64,000 nt of DNA from Dongia_B sp964406155 (GCA_964406155.1 CAYOQR010000003.1:113514-177513), one strand, 5' to 3'; shown: positions 8,788 to 17,982, counted from the stretch's first letter. Notes: a model not told the origin generated them from the letters alone. Made by a program: numbers and translations.

Positions 8788-9567
8788 ATGGATCTGGGAC
8801 TGTCAGGCCGCAAGGCGATCATCTGCGCCTCCAGCAAGGGATTGGGCAAAGGCTGTGCCCTGGCGCTGGCGCAGGAAGGCGTCGACGTCACCCTCAATGC
8901 GCGTAATCTGCCGGAACTGGAGGCCACGGCGGCGGAAATCCGCGCCGCGACCGGCGTGAAGGTTTCGGTGGTCGCCGCCGATATCACCACCCCGGAAGGT
9001 CGCACCGCCGTCCTGAAAGCCTGCCCCGAACCCGATATCCTGGTGAACAATGCCGGCGGCCCGCCGATGGGCGATTTCCGCGACTGGCAACGCGAGGATT
9101 GGATCAAGGCGCTGGATGGCAACATGCTGACGCCGATCGAACTCATCAAGGCGACGGTCGACGGCATGATCGCCCGCCGCTTCGGCCGGATCGTCAATAT
9201 CACTTCATCGGCCGTCAAGGCGCCGATCCCTTCGCTCGGCCTTTCCAACGGCGCGCGCAGCGGACTGACCGGCTTCGTCGCCGGCCTCGCCCGTCAGGTC
9301 GCGCGCTATAACGTCACCATCAACGGCCTGCTGCCCGGCTCATTCGACACCGACCGCCTGCAATCCGGCGCCGCCACCACGGCGGCGGCCAGCGGCAAGA
9401 CGGCCGCCGATATTTATGACGAGTGGCGCCAGGGTGAGGCGACCGGCCGGTTCGGGACTCCGGCGGAATTCGGCGCCGCCTGCGCCTTCCTCTGCGCCGC
9501 ATCCTCCGGCTATATCAACGGCCAGAATCTGCTGCTGGACGGCGGCACCTATCCCGGCACGTTCTAA
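8788..9567 (+). CDS. SDR-family protein lacking the canonical YxxxK
   Basis: 259 residues with a Rossmann fold. The nucleotide loop is ASSKGLGKG (residues 14-22), followed by NNAGG at 87-91 and the catalytic-serine strand IVNITSSAVK. At the place of the Tyr-x-x-x-Lys dyad the sequence reads LSNGARSGL, with Asn154 where Tyr is expected and no Lys at 158. This SN..R variant is seen in a divergent branch annotated as SDR oxidoreductases or 3-oxoacyl-ACP reductase-like proteins, so catalysis must differ or be absent. The ATG at 8788 is preceded by GAAAGGAA; the longer frame from 8728 is unlikely. It is convergent with the acyl-CoA synthetase gene. Confidence 0.85.
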   Translation: MDLGLSGRKAIICASSKGLGKGCALALAQEGVDVTLNARNLPELEATAAEIRAATGVKVSVVAADITTPEGRTAVLKACPEPDILVNNAGGPPMGDFRDWQREDWIKALDGNMLTPIELIKATVDGMIARRFGRIVNITSSAVKAPIPSLGLSNGARSGLTGFVAGLARQVARYNVTINGLLPGSFDTDRLQSGAATTAAASGKTAADIYDEWRQGEATGRFGTPAEFGAACAFLCAASSGYINGQNLLLDGGTYPGTF

Positions 9568-9607
9568 AAAACCGAGACGCCCATAGCCCCGCCGCGTCGG
9601 CCGGCAC

Positions 9608-11710
9608 TCAGCGCGCCCTTGGGGCGGAGCTTGGCGCGGCGGGCACGATCAACGCATCGAGGGCGACGCAGCCCTGCGGCCCGGCCATGATCGGGTTGAG
9701 ATCGCATTCGGCAATCAGATCGCCGAGATCGCCCAGCATGACGGAGAAGGCCGCCAAGGCCCGCGCTACCGCCTCGATATCGATCGCCGGCATGCCGCGA
9801 TAGCCCTGCATCAGTTTGTGCAAGGCGAGGCGCTGCAACAGCCGCGTGGCCGTGGGCGCATCGATCGGCGCCAGGGCGAATTGCCGGTCGCTCAGCAATT
9901 CGATCAGGGTGCCGCCCGCTCCCACCATCGCCAGGGCGCCGAATTGCGCATCGTACAAACCGCCAAAGGAAAGCTCCAATCCACGCGGCGCCATCGGCAT
10001 GACCAGGACCTGCGGCCCGAGACGCCGGGCAAGATCGTCATAACCGGTCCGCAAAGCCGCCTCATCGCCGAGGCCGAGCAGGACGCCGCCGACATCGGAT
10101 TTATGCAGGATGCCGGGCATCGCCGTCTTCAGGGCGACCGGCCAGCCAAAACGACGTGCGGCGGCGAGGGTATCCTCCACCGTTTCCACCACGGCGAAGG
10201 GCAATGTCGGCACGCCGTAATCGCCGAGCAGCGACAGGCTCTCGGCCTCGCTGAGCGCCGTGCCCTCCTGCAACCGGTTCTGCCATTTCGCCCGTATCCC
10301 CGACGGCGCCGGGCACGGCTCGATCGCCGGTTGGCGCAGCCAGTCGCGATGCGCCATCGCCTTGCCGATCACGCGCAAGGTCGAGGCGATGCCGCTCAGG
10401 ACCGGAATGCCTTCCGCCGTGAGGCCGGCCGCCAGCAGGTCGCTGCCGCCGCTGCCGATATTGGTGCTGATCACCACCGGCTTGTCGGTGCGCGCGAAGG
10501 CCTCCCGCATTGCCCGCGCATAGCCTTTGACCAGATAGTAATCATCGCGGGTCTCGGCGCAGAGCACGCCGATCGCCGTATCGCAGTCCCGCAGCAAGGC
10601 GGTCATCAGATCGGCGAAGGCCGCTTCGTAATCCTGCCCCGTGCCCCAGGCATCCAGGGGATTGATCGGGTCGAGGCCGTAATCGAGCCGCGCCGCCAGC
10701 TTGGCTTGCGTCGCCGCATCGATCTTCGCGAAGGGCACACCGGCATCCTCGGCGAGATCGACCATCAACTCACGCAGGCCGCCGGAATCATGCATGCTGG
10801 CGAGGCCGCCTGCGGCGAGCTCGCGCGGCCCGGAAAACAGCCGCAGCGTGTTGGCGAAATCGTCCAGGTTATCGACCTCGATGACGCCGTGGCGGTCGAA
10901 CAGAGCGCGATAGGCCGCGTGATTGCCGGCGACGGCGCCGGAATGGCTGGCCGCCATGGCGGCGCTGGCATCCGTGCGCCCGACCTTCAGCACCACGACC
11001 GGCACTGAGCGGCGGCGCGCCGCTTCGAGCGCGGCAACGAAACGCGCTGGATCGCGCACGGTTTCCAGGAACAGGCCGACGCAACGGATTTCCGGCTGCG
11101 CCAAAGCAAAGTCGAGATAATCGGCGGCCGTCGTCACCAGTTCCTGCCCCGAGGAGACGGCGAGACCGAAGCGCAGGCGCCGATCCGTGTGGCATAGGGC
11201 GGAGAAGACCGTGCCGGAATGGGTGATCAGCGCAACCGGGCCGGGCTCGACCCAATCGGGCGGCGGAAAGCCGCAGACCCGCAGGCCGAAATTCAGGTGA
11301 TAGAAGCCCATGCAATTGGCGCCGCAGATCACCATGCCGGCTTCCCGGGCGATCGCCGCCAGACGCCGGGTCAGCGGCGGCTCCGTATCGTCAGGTAGAT
11401 AACAGCTACCGAACAGCACCGCTGCACGGGCGCCGGCTTGGACGGCATCCCGCAAGGCGGCCTCGGCACGCTGATTGGCGACACCGATGACCGCGAGATC
11501 GACCCGTTCGGGCAGGGACTGCATGTCGGGATAACAGGGCTGGCCATCGATCTCGGGATAAGCCGGATTGACGAAATAGACCCGGCTCGGCGTGCCGGGC
11601 GCCGTCGTCGCCGTGATCATACCCCGGCCGACCGAATCCGGTTTCGGCGAAGCGCCGATCAGGGCGATACTCGCGGGCTTCAATAACGGATCGAGTTGAT
11701 GTGCCGGCAT
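9608..11710 (-). CDS. ADP-forming acetate/acyl-CoA synthetase family protein
   Basis: 700 residues with all domains of the single-chain NDP-forming acyl-CoA synthetases. These are an N-terminal CoA-binding Rossmann domain (LLKPASIALIGASPKPDSVG), a succinyl-CoA-ligase-like middle with the ASHSGA motif (the His phosphorylated in this family), and a C-terminal ATP-grasp domain from about residue 480 (VALKTAMPGILHKSDVGGV). It converts an acid, ATP and CoA to acyl-CoA with ADP, or works in reverse; the substrate is unknown. The start at 11710 has AGGAAGG upstream. In-frame starts at 11746 and 11791 are possible but add residues outside the family. It is convergent with the SDR gene. Confidence 0.85.
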   Translation of the reverse strand: MPAHQLDPLLKPASIALIGASPKPDSVGRGMITATTAPGTPSRVYFVNPAYPEIDGQPCYPDMQSLPERVDLAVIGVANQRAEAALRDAVQAGARAAVLFGSCYLPDDTEPPLTRRLAAIAREAGMVICGANCMGFYHLNFGLRVCGFPPPDWVEPGPVALITHSGTVFSALCHTDRRLRFGLAVSSGQELVTTAADYLDFALAQPEIRCVGLFLETVRDPARFVAALEAARRRSVPVVVLKVGRTDASAAMAASHSGAVAGNHAAYRALFDRHGVIEVDNLDDFANTLRLFSGPRELAAGGLASMHDSGGLRELMVDLAEDAGVPFAKIDAATQAKLAARLDYGLDPINPLDAWGTGQDYEAAFADLMTALLRDCDTAIGVLCAETRDDYYLVKGYARAMREAFARTDKPVVISTNIGSGGSDLLAAGLTAEGIPVLSGIASTLRVIGKAMAHRDWLRQPAIEPCPAPSGIRAKWQNRLQEGTALSEAESLSLLGDYGVPTLPFAVVETVEDTLAAARRFGWPVALKTAMPGILHKSDVGGVLLGLGDEAALRTGYDDLARRLGPQVLVMPMAPRGLELSFGGLYDAQFGALAMVGAGGTLIELLSDRQFALAPIDAPTATRLLQRLALHKLMQGYRGMPAIDIEAVARALAAFSVMLGDLGDLIAECDLNPIMAGPQGCVALDALIVPAAPSSAPRAR

Positions 11711-11974
11711 GAATGCCCGACCTTCCTCTGCTGTTTTTGCCGGCATGGCGGCCGGCTCCCCTCTGAGAGACGGCTTCAATCTGAAAAGCATCGTGCTCCA
11801 GGTTTGGGATAGGCCAATCCCGGAAACCGGTCCAGCCGATCAAAAATCATCACCATATGCCATCACTTCATATGATCCCGGCATGGCCCGCAGCGGCGCA
11901 TTGCCAGCGACTCGGTAGATATGCCAGGGAAGGAGCATGGAATTGGGACAAGCCATGGAACAGAACCGGGCGAC

Positions 11975-12685
11975 ATGTGCGGCCGATTTAAACTGACCAC
12001 GCCGCTGGAGGCCCTGGAGGCGCTTTTCGGCATTCAGGCGGCAACCAACCTGCAGCCGCGCTACAACGTCGCGCCGACCCAGGAGGCCAGCGTCATCGGC
12101 CTGTCGCAGGACGGGCGGCGGGAATTGCGCTCGTTCCGCTGGGGCCTCGTTCCGGCCTGGGCCAAGGACACCAAGATGGCGGCCAGCATGATCAATGCGC
12201 GGTCGGAAACCATCCAGGAGAAGCCGGCCTTCCGCCAGGCTTTCGCCAAGCGGCGCTGCCTCATTCCCGTCGATGGCTTCTATGAATGGCCGGCGACGGA
12301 TACCGCCCCGGGCGCGGCCAAGGAAACGGGAACCAAGCGCAAGCTGCCGGTTCTCCTGACCTTGCCCGAAGATCAGTGCTTCGCCTTCGCCGGGTTGTGG
12401 GAAGGCTGGCGCGATCCGGATGGTGTGATCCTGCGCAGCTTCACCATCGTGACGACGACGGCGATCCCCGAATTGGAACAACTGCATCACCGCATGCCGG
12501 TCATTCTGCCCACGGAAAGCTATGCCGCCTGGCTCGATCCCAGGACATCGCTAACAGACGCGCAAAATCTTCTTCAACCTTATACGCAAAAACCAATCGT
12601 CCAGACCGCGGTCGGCGATGCCGTCAACAGCGTCCGTATCGACGATCCGCGCTGTATTCTGCCGCTGCAGCAGGCCTTGCTGTAA
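11975..12685 (+). CDS. yedK: SOS response-associated peptidase, YedK/HMCES family
   Basis: 236 residues. The start MCGRF is diagnostic: after Met removal, Cys2 becomes the N-terminal residue that forms a thiazolidine link with abasic sites in single-stranded DNA, shielding them. Other family marks are NVAPTQ, FRWGLVPAWAKD, INARSET, RRCLIPVDGFYEW and the late HHRMPVIL, with His in the active site. The ATG at 11975 is fixed by Cys2; the frame open from 11921 would bury it and is rejected. It stands alone, followed by a 149-nt gap before the oxidase gene. No LexA box was recognised upstream. Confidence 0.92.
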   Translation: MCGRFKLTTPLEALEALFGIQAATNLQPRYNVAPTQEASVIGLSQDGRRELRSFRWGLVPAWAKDTKMAASMINARSETIQEKPAFRQAFAKRRCLIPVDGFYEWPATDTAPGAAKETGTKRKLPVLLTLPEDQCFAFAGLWEGWRDPDGVILRSFTIVTTTAIPELEQLHHRMPVILPTESYAAWLDPRTSLTDAQNLLQPYTQKPIVQTAVGDAVNSVRIDDPRCILPLQQALL

Positions 12686-12834
12686 CCCAAACCATCCGGT
12701 GGCGGCTTGCGGGCTGGACATGCAAGAACGGCATGCTGCGCCCTTCATCTGCCGTCTCGACAGCCCCCGGGCTGATGCTGGATAGTGTCGGCAACGACGA
12801 ACCGGCTCGGCCGGACGACAATTGAGGGGATAGT

Positions 12835-14175
12835 ATGACCATCAACATCATCGATCCGCAGGCGGCCGGCCGGCCGCATGTGGACAGCTACTGGGCCGTC
12901 ACCGCCGGGGCCGAGGTCGAGAACACGCCGGCCATCGCCGGGGATATTGATGTCGATGTGGCGATCATCGGCGGCGGCTATACCGGGCTCTCCACCGCCT
13001 ATCACCTCGCCAAGGAATTTGGTCAGACCGCCCATGTCCTGGAAGCCAACCAGATCGGCTGGGGCTGCAGCGGCCGCAATGGCGGCTTCGCTTCGATCGG
13101 CATCGGCAAGACCAGCATGAGCGACTGGATCCGCCGCTGGGGCCTGGAAGAGGCCCGCAACTGCTTCAACCAGAGCCGCGATGCCGTCCGCCTGACCAAA
13201 TCGCTGCTGGAAAACGAAGCGATCGATGCCGAGCCGACGCCGGATGGCGGGCTGGAACTGGCGCATCAGCCGAGCCGGGTGAAGAATTTCGCCGAAGACC
13301 AGCGTTTCATGCGCGAGAAATTCGGTGTCGAAACCCGCATTCTCGGCAAAGCGGATCTCGAACGCGATCATCTGGTCAGCCGCGAGGCCTATGGCGCGCT
13401 CTACTATGAGGAAGGCTTCGCCCTGCATGCCATGCGCTATGCCCGTGGCCTCGCCCGGGCGGCGCAACAGCGCGGCGCCCTGTTGCACAGCGCCTCGCCG
13501 GTGCAGTCCTGGCGGCGCGACGGCAAGCGTCATCTGCTGCAGACGCCGGGCGGCGTCGTGCGGGCGCGCCAGGTAGTGATCGGCGGCAACGGCTATACCG
13601 GCGACCGCCTGCATCCCCATCTCAACGGCCGCCTGCTGCCGGTGCTCTCCAACATCATCGTGACGCGTCCCCTGACCGAGGCCGAGCGGCAGTCGGTCAA
13701 TTGGCTCACCTATCGCAAAATCTGGGACACGCGGCATCTGCTCTTCTATTACCGCCTGCTGCCCGATAACCGGATCCTGTTCGGCGCGCGCGGCGGTATC
13801 GAGGATACGCCGGAAAGCCGCCAGGAACATCGCGCCTGGCTGACCCGCCGCCTGGGCGAGATGTTCCCGCCGCTGGCGAAAGTGGATATCGAGTATTTCT
13901 GGAACGGCTGGGTCTGCGCGACCATGGACAAGAGCCCCCATGTCGGCACCACCGATGACGGGACCGTGCATTACGCTTTGGGCTATATCGGCACCGGCGT
14001 CGCGCTGTCGACCTATTGCGGCCGGCTGCTCGCGCATCAACTGGCCGGCTCGACCAGCTTGCAGGCCAGCAGCCTCTTGCGCGTGCCCCTGCCGCGTTTC
14101 CCGTTCCCGGCTTTCCGCCGGCTCTACCAACGCGTCATGTACCGGGTCTTCGAGTTCCAGGACCAGCGTCCGTGA
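12835..14175 (+). CDS. FAD-dependent oxidoreductase, DAO/PuuB-like
   Basis: 446 residues. The dinucleotide fold VDVAIIGGGYTGLSTAYHLA is at about residues 38-57, followed by the WGCSGRNGGF segment that in this family is near the FAD. The C-terminal part has the flavin-contacting GYIGTGVALSTYCGRLLA. The closest known types are gamma-glutamylputrescine oxidase (PuuB) and other secondary-amine oxidases, which release aldehyde, amine and peroxide. The next two genes, a DMT transporter starting in the stop region and an isochorismatase-like hydrolase overlapping that, look translationally coupled. Together they suggest uptake and breakdown of an amine whose identity is unknown. Confidence 0.88.
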   Translation: MTINIIDPQAAGRPHVDSYWAVTAGAEVENTPAIAGDIDVDVAIIGGGYTGLSTAYHLAKEFGQTAHVLEANQIGWGCSGRNGGFASIGIGKTSMSDWIRRWGLEEARNCFNQSRDAVRLTKSLLENEAIDAEPTPDGGLELAHQPSRVKNFAEDQRFMREKFGVETRILGKADLERDHLVSREAYGALYYEEGFALHAMRYARGLARAAQQRGALLHSASPVQSWRRDGKRHLLQTPGGVVRARQVVIGGNGYTGDRLHPHLNGRLLPVLSNIIVTRPLTEAERQSVNWLTYRKIWDTRHLLFYYRLLPDNRILFGARGGIEDTPESRQEHRAWLTRRLGEMFPPLAKVDIEYFWNGWVCATMDKSPHVGTTDDGTVHYALGYIGTGVALSTYCGRLLAHQLAGSTSLQASSLLRVPLPRFPFPAFRRLYQRVMYRVFEFQDQRP

Positions 14176-14192
14176 CGGCCGACCCTGCCACA

Positions 14193-15134
14193 ATGGAACG
14201 GCGGCCCCTGACCCCGCTGTTCCGTTATGTGGTCGGACCGCTCGCCTTGCTCTCCATGGGCCTGGGCTGGAGCGGCAGCTATACCCTGGCCAAGATCGGC
14301 ACCATGCATGGCGGCTCGCCCTTCGGCCTGACGATCTGGGAAGGCCTGGGCAGCGGCCTGCTGCTGCTGATCGTCTGCGCGGCCACCGGGCGCTGGCCGC
14401 GCCTGAGCCGTCCGTATCTGATCTATTACGCCGTCAATGGCTTGATCGGCCTGGCCCTGCCATCCGTCATCCTGCTCTTCGTCGCCCCGCATCTGCCGGT
14501 CAGCATCACCACCTTGCTGATACCGCTGGCGCCGGTCATGACCTATCTCTTCGTCCTGCTGCTGCGCATCGAGCGGTTCGTGGCCCTGCGCGCCGCCGGC
14601 GTCCTGCTGGGCTTCGCCGGCGTCCTCATGATCGTGCTGCCGCAGAACAGCCTGCCGGATCCCTCGATGACGGGCTGGGTCTTCATCGGCCTGGCGGCCT
14701 CGGCGCTCTATGCCTCGCAGAATGTCTATATCGCCCTGAAATGCCCGCCCGGCGCCGATGCCCTGACGCAGACCGCAGCGATGCTCTTCATCGGCGGCCT
14801 GCTGGTGGTTCCCTTCGCCGCGATCTTCGACGGCTTCCAGTCCTTCCTGCCGCCCTGGGGCATTGTCACCGCCTGTGGCGCCGGCATGATGCTGGTCAAT
14901 GCCTTCTTCACCATCACCTATGTCTGGACCATCCGGGTGACCAGCCCGGTCTTCGCCTCGCAGATGGCTTATACGATCACACTCTGCGGCTCGCTCTGGG
15001 GCTGGCTGCTGTTCGATGAAACACACAACATGTGGATCTGGCTCGCCTTGCTCGCCATGATCCTCGGCGTCATCCTCGTCACCCTGGTGCAGGGTCGCTC
15101 AGCCGCGCGGATGATAGGCAGGGAGGCACGGTGA
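14193..15134 (+). CDS. DMT superfamily (EamA) transporter
   Basis: 313 residues with ten hydrophobic helices in two EamA halves (LLSMGLGWSGSYTLAKIG near the start; LKCPPGADALTQTAAMLF between halves). The ATG at 14193 is taken. A GTG at 14172, overlapping the upstream oxidase stop, would add seven residues and cannot be excluded. The gene overlaps the following GTG start by 4 nt (GTGA, 15131-15134), a strong coupling signal. Being between an amine oxidase and an isochorismatase-like hydrolase suggests it moves their substrate or product. Confidence 0.85.
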   Translation: MERRPLTPLFRYVVGPLALLSMGLGWSGSYTLAKIGTMHGGSPFGLTIWEGLGSGLLLLIVCAATGRWPRLSRPYLIYYAVNGLIGLALPSVILLFVAPHLPVSITTLLIPLAPVMTYLFVLLLRIERFVALRAAGVLLGFAGVLMIVLPQNSLPDPSMTGWVFIGLAASALYASQNVYIALKCPPGADALTQTAAMLFIGGLLVVPFAAIFDGFQSFLPPWGIVTACGAGMMLVNAFFTITYVWTIRVTSPVFASQMAYTITLCGSLWGWLLFDETHNMWIWLALLAMILGVILVTLVQGRSAARMIGREAR

Positions 15135-15712
15135 ACGCCCAGGCTAAACCGAAGCCTGCGGCCCTGTTGCTGATCGATCTGCAGCGGGCGATCGATGATC
15201 CAAGATGGGCGGCGGACGGCCCGCGCAACAATCCCCAGGCGGAGAAAACTGCGACGGCCCTGCTGGATCATTGGCGTGCTCATGCCTGGCCGGTCCTGCA
15301 TATCCGCCACGATTCCGTCGAGCCGCATTCGACCTATCGGCCCGGGCAACCCGGCCATGACTTCAAGCCCGAGGCCCAGCCACTGGCCGGCGAAACGATC
15401 ATCGCCAAGCAGGTCAACAGCGCCTTCATCGGCACCGGGCTCGACCGTCATCTCCGGGAGAACGGTATCGATCGCCTGGTGATCTGCGGCGTCATCACCA
15501 ACAATTCCGTGGAAGCCACGGTCAGGATGGCCGGCAATCTCGGCTATCGTGTCCTGCTGGTCGAGGATGCCTGTTTCACCTTCGGCCGCCGAGATTACAA
15601 CGGCCGCCTCTGGTCGGCCGCAGACGTCCACGCGCTCAGCCTCGCCAATATGCAGGGCGAATATGCCGAGATCGTCACCGGTGCAAACGTGCTGTCCGGC
15701 CGCGTCCTCTAA
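15131..15712 (+). CDS. Isochorismatase-like cysteine hydrolase
   Basis: 193 residues starting with GTG at 15131 inside the upstream stop (GTGA overlap), with GGGAGG just before. The isochorismatase-like fold is shown by the first strand ALLLIDLQRAI (Asp is the first member of the Asp-Lys-Cys triad). IAKQVNSAFIGTGLD supplies the Lys. The expected Cys position in LVICGVITNNSVEATVRMA needs attention: the usual pattern is GxxTxxCVxxTxRxA, and here Asn-Ser (NNS) replaces the Cys, so the nucleophile may be missing. It could be a non-catalytic or altered member. The stop overlaps cobB on the other strand by 4 nt. Confidence 0.82.
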   Translation: MNAQAKPKPAALLLIDLQRAIDDPRWAADGPRNNPQAEKTATALLDHWRAHAWPVLHIRHDSVEPHSTYRPGQPGHDFKPEAQPLAGETIIAKQVNSAFIGTGLDRHLRENGIDRLVICGVITNNSVEATVRMAGNLGYRVLLVEDACFTFGRRDYNGRLWSAADVHALSLANMQGEYAEIVTGANVLSGRVL

Positions 15713-17061
15713 ACCGCGTCGATCAGATGCAGGAACGAGCCGGAAACATTGCCCCGGCGCAGGCCGCAAGAACCGAGATCCCGGCCCTGGGCATCGCATG
15801 CCCTGAAGAGCGGTTCAGCATCGCCTTCCCGCAAGGTCGTCGCGTAGTGGAATTCATGGCCGCGCAGATCGCAGCCCGGTGCGCCGAACGGATGACCCGC
15901 CAATAATTGCGCCTGGCGATAGCCAAGATGCAGCTTGCGCTGCGCGAAGGAGGTTTCGACCGGCAGCAGGCCCAGCATTTCATGCGCCTGTCCCTCGGCA
16001 TCGGTCAGCATCTCGCCCAGGGTCATGTACCCGCCGCATTCGCCATAGACTGTGGCGCCGCGCGCCGCCGCCTCTCGCACACCGCTCAGAAAATGTCGAT
16101 TGCCCGCCAATCGGCCAGCATGCAGCTCCGGATAGCCGCCGGGCAGAAAAACGGCCTCGGCCTCCGCCGCCGGCGCCTCATCCGACAAAGGCGAGAAGAA
16201 ACTGAGTTCGGCGCCGGCCTGCCGCCAGGCCAGAAGCAGGCCGGCATAGGCAAAGGCGAAGGCCGTGTCGCGGGCGATGGCGATGCGCTGTCCGAGCGGC
16301 GGCAGCAGGCTCGCCGGCCTATCCGCGACCGGCATCGATGCCGCCGGTTTCGCCGCATCGATCAGATCGGAAACGGCGAGATGCGCCGACAGATGATCGG
16401 CGGCGGCCTCGAGAAAAGCCGCGAGATCGATATGTTCGGAGGCCTGAACCAGGCCGAGATGCCGGTCCGGCAGTTTCAACCGGGCTTCCCGCGGCACATA
16501 GCCGAGCACCGGGATCGAGACGCCGTCAAAGGCCTGCTGAAGGATTTCGCGATGCCGCGCGCTGCCGACATTGTTGCAGATGACGCCGCCGATCCGGACA
16601 TCCGGATGATGGTCGCGCAACCCGCGCGCAACCGCCGCCGCCGTCGCGCCCTGGCCTTTGACATTGAGGACCAGGATCACCGGCCAGCCGGTCAGGGCGG
16701 CCAGTTGCGCCGTCGAGCCGATCGGCAGGTCGCCCGGCGCCGCATCGGCCGGCATCGCCGCGCCGTCGAACAGCCCCATCACGCCTTCGACCACCAGCAG
16801 CTCCGCCGCGTCGGCCGCCTGTATCAGGCCCGCGAGACTAGAGGGCCGCATCGCCCAGGCATCGAGGTTGAAGCAGTCGACGCCGCTGGCCGCCGCGTGA
16901 AAGGCCGGATCGATGTAATCGGGGCCGATCTTGTAGCCGCGCACGGTCCGGCCCTGGCGACGCAGCAGATGCAGGAGCCCCAAGGTCAGTGTGGTCTTGC
17001 CGCTGGCGGAAGCCGCGGCGGCGATGATCAGGCCGCGCGCCGTCTGGGGCATCTGCTGCAT
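15709..17061 (-). CDS. cobB: Cobyrinate a,c-diamide synthase
   Basis: 450 residues. The N-terminal dethiobiotin-synthetase-like ATPase domain has the P-loop ASASGKTTLTLGLL, then the YKIGPDYIDPAFH signature. The C-terminal class I glutamine amidotransferase-like domain has the Cys nucleophile in YGECGGYMTLG and the late HEFHYA. It amidates the a and c side chains of (hydrogeno)cobyrinic acid with glutamine and ATP. The start at 17061 follows the cobA stop by a few bases; a GTG at 17064 is equally possible. The longer frame to 17247 runs into cobA in another frame and is rejected. cobA and cobB form a two-gene unit. In other nomenclature it is cbiA. Confidence 0.92.
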   Translation of the reverse strand: MQQMPQTARGLIIAAAASASGKTTLTLGLLHLLRRQGRTVRGYKIGPDYIDPAFHAAASGVDCFNLDAWAMRPSSLAGLIQAADAAELLVVEGVMGLFDGAAMPADAAPGDLPIGSTAQLAALTGWPVILVLNVKGQGATAAAVARGLRDHHPDVRIGGVICNNVGSARHREILQQAFDGVSIPVLGYVPREARLKLPDRHLGLVQASEHIDLAAFLEAAADHLSAHLAVSDLIDAAKPAASMPVADRPASLLPPLGQRIAIARDTAFAFAYAGLLLAWRQAGAELSFFSPLSDEAPAAEAEAVFLPGGYPELHAGRLAGNRHFLSGVREAAARGATVYGECGGYMTLGEMLTDAEGQAHEMLGLLPVETSFAQRKLHLGYRQAQLLAGHPFGAPGCDLRGHEFHYATTLREGDAEPLFRACDAQGRDLGSCGLRRGNVSGSFLHLIDAV

Positions 17062-17069
17062 CACCGGGA

Positions 17070-17909
17070 TCAACCGGCCTGATGCTTGCGGCGCTGGCCG
17101 AGCGGGTCCGGTGTCAGGTTGCGCCCGTCCAGCGCGCCGATCCAATCGAGGGCGGCGCGCAGGCGTACCACCTCGCCGACGACGACGATGGCCGGCGGCT
17201 CGATCCCCGCCGCCTCGACCTCGGCCGCGCAGGTGGCGAGCGTGCATTCCAGCACATGCTGATCGCCGGTGGTGGCCTTGCTGACCACGGCGACCGGCTC
17301 CGTCGGCGCGCGGCCGGCGCGAATGAGACGGCCGGCAATCAGACCGATATGCTTCAGTGCCATATAGAGGACGATGACCGGTGAGCCCTTGCCCAGCGAC
17401 ATCCAGTCGATATTGTCCGGCACCACGCCACTGGCGTCATGGCCGGTGATGAAGGTCACCGCCGAATTGCATTCGCGGTGGGTGACGGGGATGCCGGCAT
17501 AAGCAAGGCCACCGATTCCGGCGCTGATGCCGGGCACGATGCGGAAGGGAATGCCGGCCTCGACCAGGGTCAATGCCTCTTCGCCGCCGCGCCCGAAGAC
17601 GAAGGGATCGCCGCCCTTGAGGCGCAGAACACGCTTGCCTTCGCGCGCGAGCTGGACCAGGCGCAGCGAAATATCCGGCTGCTTGGCCGAAGGCTTGCCG
17701 CCGCGCTTGCCGGCATATTCGAGTTCGGCACCCGGCCGCGCCAGATCGAGCACGCTCTGATCCACCAGCGCGTCATAGACGATCACATCGGCCTGTCGCA
17801 GACCGCGCAGGGCGAGCAAGGTGAGCAGGCCGGCGGCGCCTGGTCCGGCACCGGTCAGCCAGACCCAGCCCGGCTGCAGTTCCGGCAAGGTATCGAGTAA
17901 CTCATTCAT
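17070..17909 (-). CDS. cobA: Uroporphyrinogen-III C-methyltransferase
   Basis: 279 residues. The SAM-dependent tetrapyrrole methylase fold begins with VWLTGAGPGAAGLLTLLALR. It carries the second motif VLRLKGGDPFVFGRGGEE and later VIVLYMALKHI. It adds methyl groups at C2 and C7 of uroporphyrinogen III to give precorrin-2, the entry to cobalamin (and sirohaem). Only the methylase domain is present; there is no CysG-type dehydrogenase part. cobB follows directly. The upstream gap to divergent cbiD carries a large palindrome (17920-17982) that lies close to this start and could affect its expression. Confidence 0.93.
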   Translation of the reverse strand: MNELLDTLPELQPGWVWLTGAGPGAAGLLTLLALRGLRQADVIVYDALVDQSVLDLARPGAELEYAGKRGGKPSAKQPDISLRLVQLAREGKRVLRLKGGDPFVFGRGGEEALTLVEAGIPFRIVPGISAGIGGLAYAGIPVTHRECNSAVTFITGHDASGVVPDNIDWMSLGKGSPVIVLYMALKHIGLIAGRLIRAGRAPTEPVAVVSKATTGDQHVLECTLATCAAEVEAAGIEPPAIVVVGEVVRLRAALDWIGALDGRNLTPDPLGQRRKHQAG

Positions 17910-17919
17910 GGCGTCATCC

Positions 17920-17982
17920 TAGAGTGCGACGCCATCGGATTGAAGCGGGAAAGCTTCGATCCGATGGCTGAGTCGCGCTCTA
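17920..17982. repeat. 63-nt interrupted palindrome between cobA and cbiD
   Basis: Three nested paired blocks form one long hairpin. TAGAGTGCGAC (17920-17930) pairs with GTCGCGCTCTA (17972-17982, one wobble), GCCATCGGAT (17931-17940) with ATCCGATGGC (17959-17968), and GAAGC (17942-17946) with GCTTC (17953-17957) around a GGGAAA loop. A 3-nt bulge (TGA, 17969-17971) is the only interruption. It resembles alphaproteobacterial intergenic palindromic units. It could also be a transcript-end structure, but no U tract follows on either strand. Confidence 0.85.

Noticed and set aside
14124..15026. 300-codon minus-strand frame opposite the DMT gene
   Set aside because: Composition (Gln, Asp, Gly, Arg) is that of an antisense shadow in GC-rich DNA.
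15709..17247. Longer frame for cobB with 62 extra N-terminal residues
   Set aside because: The extra part overlaps cobA in another frame and is Arg/Gly-rich with no homology; the family begins at the start at 17061.
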